Shown one piece after another: positions 6,145-9,757 of a DNA stretch of 9,757 nucleotides. The position numbers and the translations under genes were made by a program. Numbering within the stretch: the stretch's first letter is position 1; each line of letters starts with the position of its first letter. The notes beneath the pieces were generated by a model. That model searched no databases. It had not been told where the DNA came from and saw only the letters and a list, made by a program, of their open reading frames with translations. The stretch lies in NCBI GenBank assembly GCA_902475515.1, contig CABSAB010000031.1, positions 1-9,757 of the forward strand, in the 5' to 3' direction. The stretch comes from an uncultured Eubacteriales bacterium (lineage in GTDB: Bacteria > Bacillota > Clostridia > Oscillospirales > Oscillospiraceae).

Positions 6145-7317
6145 ATGAAAAAAGTGTTAGCTTGGGCACTGCGGATCTTCTGTATCCTGTCCATCAGCGT
6201 GGCGGCATTTACGCTGATTCGCTGTCTGATCCATGTCAATGACGATCATTCCAAGGAGGCGCTGCTGGGTCCCACAACGCCCACGCCGGTGCCGGAGGTT
6301 TCCACAGAGCCGGTGCTGCTGAGCAGTGATGTGGATGAGAATCCTACGGTGCAGCTCCGGGCGGACAGCACCGCAACGGCCAACCATCCGACGGTCACGG
6401 TCACAGCGTCCTTTGGCGATATTGTCAACGGGATCAACGCTGGCCTCCGGTGGTATGTGGACGGGGAACTCAAAAAAGAGCAGGAGAACTGCCCCCTGGT
6501 GGAGGGCTCCACCATGTCGTTCGCTGCCACCATGGAGATCACCGAAGACAGCCCGGAGACTGCTGAGGTGCGGTTGGAGGTAAGCTTCCAGGATAAGACG
6601 GTGGATGCGGAGACGACCTTTGAGGTGGAACCCCTTGGCCGGAGCGTTGTGATCCAGACCGAGGAGATCCCGGTCACAGCCCTGCGGGACAGCGATATTT
6701 ATGAAGACAGTGACCGCACTGAACACACCGAAAATACCATGGAAAAATCTGCGGTAGGCCTGCTGCTGGCCTACGAAAGCGACAACAGCGGCCTGACTGC
6801 TCTGAAGCTCCAGATGGAGGATGGCAGCGAAGGTTGGGTGGATGCTGACGATATGCGCATTAGCCGGGAGGACTGCACCACCGATGAGGATTATACTGAG
6901 GAGCAGAAGACGGATTTTGTCAACTCTATGAACTATGAAAGCCGTACCTCCCATCTGGTGTGGGTGAGCCTGTATACCCAGCGGGTCAACGTGTTCACGG
7001 GCTACCAGAGCCACTGGGAACTGGAGGAGAGTTTCCCGTGCTCCAGCGGCGTCAATGAGAGCCCCACCACCACGGGTATCTTCACCATTGAGGGTATCCA
7101 GGAGCGGTGGAATTTGGGCCGGACCTATGTGGAACCGGTATTGATCTTCAACGGCGGTGAGGCATTCACCAGCCAGCCCTATGATGTAGATACAGACGAG
7201 GTGGATGACGATACCATGGGCAAGCCTGCCTCCGGCGGCGGTGTGCGGCTGCTGAAAAAAGACATCCAGTGGATGCAGGAGAATTTGCCCCTGGATACGC
7301 TTGTGGTGGTTTACTGA
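6145..7317 (+). CDS. membrane-anchored Ig-like/SH3-like/YkuD protein, predicted inactive L,D-transpeptidase
   Basis: The 390-residue protein starts with a signal anchor (KK, then a hydrophobic stretch at about 6-29), so most of it should lie outside the membrane. A Pro/Thr-rich linker (about 41-56) leads to a probable Ig-like beta domain (about 68-163, with GLRWYVDGE), an SH3-like domain (about 168-240, with SEGWVDADDMRIS) and a YkuD domain (about 269-390, with LVWVSLYTQRVNVF, SSGVNESPTTTGIFTI and GVRLLKKDIQWM). Active YkuD enzymes cross-link peptidoglycan through a cysteine in S-H-G-C-(I/V)-R plus an upstream histidine. Here that motif is S363-G-G-G366-V-R368, and the upstream histidine position is T342 (AFTSQPY). 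All three catalytic positions are therefore lost while flanking residues remain. A role in cell-wall binding, sensing or scaffolding is inference. The ribosome binding site is weak (CGGTGA, 4 bases from the ATG). An HD-domain gene follows 21 bases downstream. Confidence 0.82.
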   Translation: MKKVLAWALRIFCILSISVAAFTLIRCLIHVNDDHSKEALLGPTTPTPVPEVSTEPVLLSSDVDENPTVQLRADSTATANHPTVTVTASFGDIVNGINAGLRWYVDGELKKEQENCPLVEGSTMSFAATMEITEDSPETAEVRLEVSFQDKTVDAETTFEVEPLGRSVVIQTEEIPVTALRDSDIYEDSDRTEHTENTMEKSAVGLLLAYESDNSGLTALKLQMEDGSEGWVDADDMRISREDCTTDEDYTEEQKTDFVNSMNYESRTSHLVWVSLYTQRVNVFTGYQSHWELEESFPCSSGVNESPTTTGIFTIEGIQERWNLGRTYVEPVLIFNGGEAFTSQPYDVDTDEVDDDTMGKPASGGGVRLLKKDIQWMQENLPLDTLVVVY

Positions 7318-7323
7318 TTTTTG

Positions 7324-7331
7324 AAAGGAGG
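7324..7331 (+). promoter_or_regulatory. ribosome binding site deciding the HD gene start
   Basis: AAAGGAGG, a full anti-Shine-Dalgarno match, lies 7 bases before ATG 7339. The in-frame TTG at 7321 precedes this site and is not a plausible start. Confidence 0.9.
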
Positions 7332-7338
7332 AACTGCA

Positions 7339-7923
7339 ATGGAACGGACAGAAGCCATGGCGCTGCTGCGCCAATATAATAAAGAGCCCTTTCACCTCCA
7401 GCACGCGCTGACGGTGGAGGCGGTCATGGGCTGGTTTGCGGACCGGCTGGGCTACGGCCAGGAGCGTGATTTCTGGCGGACGGTGGGCCTGCTGCATGAT
7501 CTGGATTTTGAGATGTATCCGGAGGAGCACTGCGTCAAGGAGATGGCCATTATGGAGGAGCTGGGGCTGGACCCACGGCTGATCCATGCCGTGGGCAGCC
7601 ATGGCTATGGCCTGTGCAGCGATGTGGAGCCGGAGCACGAGATGGAAAAGGTGCTGTTTGCGGTGGATGAGCTTACGGGGCTGATCGGTGCGGCAGTGAA
7701 AATGCGGCCGTCGGGGAGCACCAAGGACCTGGAGCTTTCCAGCCTGAAAAAGAAGTTTAAGGATAAAAAATTTGCCGCTGGGTGCAGCCGGGATGTGATC
7801 CGCCAGGGCGCGGAGCGCCTTGGCTGGGAGCTGGACCGTTTGATGACGGACACCATTGAAGCCATGCGGGAATATGAGGACGAGGTGATCGCCGCGATGC
7901 AGGAGATCGAGACGGCCGAATAA
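7339..7923 (+). CDS. HD-domain metal-dependent phosphohydrolase-like protein
   Basis: This 194-residue cytoplasmic protein has the HD-superfamily metal site: H22 (LQHALTVEAV), H53-D54 (GLLHDLDFE), a likely extra ligand H88 (GSHGYG) and D110 (FAVDELTGL). Substrates in this superfamily include nucleotides, cyclic dinucleotides and phosphate esters, and the sequence does not say which applies. A basic segment (SLKKKFKDKKFA) and an acidic C-terminal helix (MREYEDEVIAAMQEIETAE) follow. Related HD proteins are usually annotated only as hydrolases. It lies 21 bases after the YkuD-like gene and just before a strong terminator, so the two share a transcript and may be functionally linked, though this cannot be shown from sequence. 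No signal peptide or membrane segment is visible. Confidence 0.88.
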   Translation: MERTEAMALLRQYNKEPFHLQHALTVEAVMGWFADRLGYGQERDFWRTVGLLHDLDFEMYPEEHCVKEMAIMEELGLDPRLIHAVGSHGYGLCSDVEPEHEMEKVLFAVDELTGLIGAAVKMRPSGSTKDLELSSLKKKFKDKKFAAGCSRDVIRQGAERLGWELDRLMTDTIEAMREYEDEVIAAMQEIETAE

Positions 7924-7929
7924 GCGCAA

Positions 7930-7969
7930 AAAATACCGGAGAATGGAGGGAACCATTCTCCGGTATTTT
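7930..7969. terminator. bidirectional intrinsic terminator between convergent genes
   Basis: A perfect 17-bp inverted repeat (7930-7946 with 7953-7969) has a 6-base loop, AGGGAA. Its core is TACCGGAGAATGG. A run of As on the left (7928-7933) and Ts on the right (7966-7969) gives a U-tract in both directions. It ends the YkuD/HD transcript on the + strand and the ridA-argF transcript on the - strand. Confidence 0.94.
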
Positions 7970-7980
7970 CACTGTCTGTT

Positions 7981-8979
7981 TCAGCCGCCCAGCATAGAGA
8001 CCAGAACGGCCTTGATGGTGTGCATCCGGTTTTCCGCCTCATCGAAGACGATGGAGTTGGGACCACGGAAGACCTCATCGGAGACCTCCCGGATGTCCAC
8101 ACCCTTGTCCATCCACTCTTTGGCCAGCTTGGTCTCAAAGTCGTGGAAGGAGGGGAGGCAGTGCATGAACTTCACCTCGGGATTTCTGGTGGCCTCCAGC
8201 ATTTCCTCTGTAATGCGGTAAGGGGCCAGCAGCTTTGCCCGGGCCGGGATCTGATCCTCTTCGCCCATGGAAGCCCAGATATCGCTGTAGAGGACGTCGG
8301 CCCCGGCGATATCGGCAATGTCCGCACTGAGGGAAATCTTCGCGCCGGACTCTTTAGAAACGGCGGCGACCTTCTCCAGCACAGATGCATCCACCTGATC
8401 GATGAGTTCCTGGGGGCCGTAGCCCACAAAGGTCATGCCCATTTTGGCGCAGCCGTACATCCAGGCATAGCACATATTGTTGCGGATGTCGCCCACAAAG
8501 ACCACCTTGCAGTCCTTGAGGGGCTTGGCAATATGCTCCTCCATGGTCATCATATCGGCCAGAATCTGCGTAGGGTGGTCTACGTCTGTCAGACCGTTGA
8601 ACACAGGGACTCCGGAGAACCGGGCCAGGTCCTCCACCACGGACTGCGCATAGCCCCGGTATTCGATGCCGTCAAAGAAGCGGCCCAGGACCCTGGCGGT
8701 GTCCTCCAGAGATTCCTTCTTGCCCATTTGCGAGCCGTTTGCGTCCAGATAGGTCACCTGGCCGCCCTCGTCGTGGATGGCGGTCTCAAAGGCGCAGCGG
8801 GTGCGGGTGGAGTCCTTCTCAAACAGCAGCACGACATTCTTGCCCCGCAGGGTCTTGCCCAGGATGCCGGCACGTTTTTTGCTCTTGAGGTCATGGCTGA
8901 GGTCCAGCAGATAGCGGATCTCCTCCTGGGTAAAATCCATGAGGGTCAGGAAGGAACGGCCCTTTAAATTCACAGGCAT
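7981..8979 (-). CDS. argF: ornithine carbamoyltransferase
   Basis: The enzyme joins carbamoyl phosphate and ornithine to give citrulline in arginine synthesis, or runs in reverse in the arginine deiminase pathway. The product is 332 residues, typical of the long bacterial type. The carbamoyl-phosphate site is S57-T-R-T-R61, with HPTQ at 135-138. The ornithine side shows DIWASMG (233-239) and HCLP (273-276), and the C-terminus carries ENRMHTIKAVLVS. The sequence recalls the ArcB/ArgI subgroup (RYLLDLSHDLK, TRTRCAFE, IEYRGY), so arcB is possible; no arcA or arcC lies in the window to decide. ATG 8979 is fixed by AAGGAGG 8 bases upstream. A longer frame upstream lacks a good site and overlaps ridA. 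It is transcribed with ridA and ends 11 bases before the shared terminator. Confidence 0.95.
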   Translation of the reverse strand: MPVNLKGRSFLTLMDFTQEEIRYLLDLSHDLKSKKRAGILGKTLRGKNVVLLFEKDSTRTRCAFETAIHDEGGQVTYLDANGSQMGKKESLEDTARVLGRFFDGIEYRGYAQSVVEDLARFSGVPVFNGLTDVDHPTQILADMMTMEEHIAKPLKDCKVVFVGDIRNNMCYAWMYGCAKMGMTFVGYGPQELIDQVDASVLEKVAAVSKESGAKISLSADIADIAGADVLYSDIWASMGEEDQIPARAKLLAPYRITEEMLEATRNPEVKFMHCLPSFHDFETKLAKEWMDKGVDIREVSDEVFRGPNSIVFDEAENRMHTIKAVLVSMLGG

Positions 8980-8987
8980 AGCAGAAG

Positions 8988-8994
8988 CCTCCTT
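8988..8994 (-). promoter_or_regulatory. ribosome binding site of argF overlapping the ridA stop
   Basis: On the minus strand the TAA stop of ridA runs directly into AAGGAGG, 8 bases before the argF ATG. The arrangement favours ribosomes ending ridA and restarting on argF (translational coupling). Confidence 0.85.
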
Positions 8995-9370
8995 ACTTGA
9001 CGCAGATGCACTCGGCTTCCACCAGAGCGCCCTTGGGCAGCGCCGCCACCTGCACGCAGGAACGGGCCGGGGGATTTTCGGGGAAGTACTCGGCATAGAT
9101 GTCGTTGAATACAGTGAAGTCCTTGAGATCGGTCATAAATACGGTGGTCTTTACCACATTGGCAAAGGTAAGCCCGCAGCTGTCCAAAACGGCCTTGATG
9201 TTCGCAAACATCTGCCGGGCCTGAACCTCGATACCGCCCTCTGCCAAAGCGCCGGTCTCAGGGACCAGGGGTACCTGGCCGGAGAGAAACACCAGATTGC
9301 CGCAGTCAATGGCGTGGGAATAGGGGCCCACAGCGGCAGGGGCTTTTTCGGAAAATACGACTTGTTTCAT
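8993..9370 (-). CDS. ridA: RidA family enamine/imine deaminase
   Basis: RidA hydrolyses reactive enamine/imine intermediates such as 2-aminoacrylate, which arise from PLP enzymes like threonine/serine dehydratase. The product from ATG 9370 is 125 residues, the usual RidA size. It opens with a family-typical MKQVVFSEKAPAAVGPYSHA (Y17 and S18 in the active-site region), followed by LSGQVPL (29-35). The key substrate-binding arginine is R103 (NPPARSCVQVAALP) and the conserved acid is E120 (VEAECICV), so it should be an active RidA-type member. The ribosome binding site (AGAAGG, about 8 bases upstream) is modest. The frame is open upstream into a GNAT acetyltransferase with no stop, so translation could also start in that gene and yield a GNAT-RidA fusion. 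I prefer a separate start because of the perfect family N-terminus. Confidence 0.92.
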   Translation of the reverse strand: MKQVVFSEKAPAAVGPYSHAIDCGNLVFLSGQVPLVPETGALAEGGIEVQARQMFANIKAVLDSCGLTFANVVKTTVFMTDLKDFTVFNDIYAEYFPENPPARSCVQVAALPKGALVEAECICVK

Positions 9371-9757
9371 AAATAGACCTTCTTTCCATTTTGCGGTGTT
9401 TTGTTCGTCTAAATTGATCCAATACCGTCGAAAGGTGGTATTGGTTAATTCATCAACATAATCGTTGTCACGACAACCATGGTTATGTTCAATCACCTTG
9501 GAGGAAACAATATTCTCATCCCTGCAGCTAACCAGAACTTTTTTCAAACCAATCGCTTTCGCCTCTTTCAACGCAAGAGACAATAGATTTGTCGCATAGC
9601 CTTTCTGCCGTTCGCTTGGGCGAATCAAGTAGCCAATATTGCCGCCGTGCTGTAGAAGCGTTTCGCACAGTTTGTGTCTTAAATTAAATCCGCCAACTAG
9701 TCTATTGCCGTCAAATACGCCAAACGTTGTTTGCGGAACAAGTCCGGGCCGCAGAAA
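9371..9757 (-). CDS. GNAT N-acetyltransferase, C-terminal part, open into ridA
   Basis: The frame is open from the window edge (base 9757) and carries 129 codons before the ridA ATG, so the N-terminal part of the enzyme lies outside. Visible family features are TTFGVFDGNRLVGGFNLRHKL (first 31 codons), a GGNIGYLIRPSERQKGYAT acetyl-CoA binding loop (RQKGYA is the R/QxxGxA motif), KKVLVSCRDENIVSSKVIEHN and a terminal FRRYWINL, where this family usually ends. Instead of a stop, the frame continues for about 13 codons (DEQNTAKWKEGLF) into ridA. The family's usual NGG after the last helix is NHG here. The stretch is AT-rich (about 41% GC at 9421-9600 versus about 72% at 9001-9060, hand counts), unlike the rest of the window. 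It may be a recently arrived gene, a true GNAT-RidA fusion, or a gene that lost its stop. Confidence 0.75.
9419..9444. repeat. 8-bp perfect inverted repeat in the GNAT C-terminal coding region
   Basis: CCAATACC (9419-9426) is mirrored by GGTATTGG (9437-9444) across a 10-base loop, about 50-75 bases upstream of the ridA ATG. No T-run follows on either strand. One arm encodes part of the conserved RYW of the acetyltransferase, so chance is a fair explanation. A protein-binding site or RNA hairpin upstream of ridA is the alternative. Confidence 0.4.

Noticed and set aside
6157..7956. 599-codon open frame on the minus strand opposite the YkuD-like and HD genes
   Set aside because: It mirrors two real genes, has low-complexity His/Leu/Gln-rich composition and no recognisable domain, and crosses the terminator. 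GC-rich codon bias explains such antisense frames.
8020..8967. 315-codon plus-strand frame opposite argF
   Set aside because: It is antisense to a clear ornithine carbamoyltransferase and has no protein family features.
9464..9477. GTTGTC-AC-GACAAC palindrome inside the partial GNAT gene
   Set aside because: The arms are 6 bases with a 2-base centre, within coding sequence, and nothing else suggests an operator. Chance is likely.

Overview
This window looks like chromosomal DNA from a GC-rich Clostridia member, most likely an Oscillospiraceae-type gut anaerobe near Flavonifractor, Oscillibacter or Lawsonibacter. That placement is inferred from the high GC content, the strong GGAGG-type ribosome binding sites, frequent TTG starts, the dgt-dnaG-rpoD gene order and the protein sequences. 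No search was run. The window is densely coding: no gap between genes exceeds about 155 bases, and the largest is the terminator-plus-promoter region after rpoD.

Positions 1-2996 (+) carry the 3' end of hflX (ribosome-splitting GTPase), a RimJ/RimL-type GNAT acetyltransferase, a YigZ/IMPACT-family protein that overlaps it by 4 bases, and a dGTPase-like HD phosphohydrolase (dgt) with a TTG start. Positions 3066-5991 (+) carry DNA primase (dnaG, also best started at a TTG) and the primary sigma factor (rpoD), only 4 bases apart. This is the Clostridial version of the macromolecular-synthesis operon, and it ends in a strong intrinsic terminator 4 bases after the rpoD stop.

Positions 6045-7969 (+) form a self-contained two-gene unit. 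It has a near-consensus extended -10 promoter, a membrane-anchored Ig-like/SH3-like/YkuD protein, an HD-domain hydrolase and a bidirectional terminator. The YkuD domain is the most unusual feature of the window. Its fold-level landmarks are present, but both catalytic histidines and the nucleophilic cysteine of L,D-transpeptidases are replaced (Thr, Gly, Gly), so it should be a pseudoenzyme.

Positions 7981-9757 (-) run toward the same terminator. They carry an ornithine carbamoyltransferase (ArgF/ArcB type), a RidA-family imine deaminase just upstream of it, and the 3' part of a second GNAT acetyltransferase. The GNAT frame runs into ridA without a stop codon, and base composition shifts sharply at that junction, which suggests a recent insertion, fusion or stop-codon loss.

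Most of the window is ordinary core genome. I see no phage, CRISPR, IS element, tRNA or rRNA, and no convincing new multi-gene system. The leads worth following are the pseudo-L,D-transpeptidase/HD pair and the GNAT-RidA junction.
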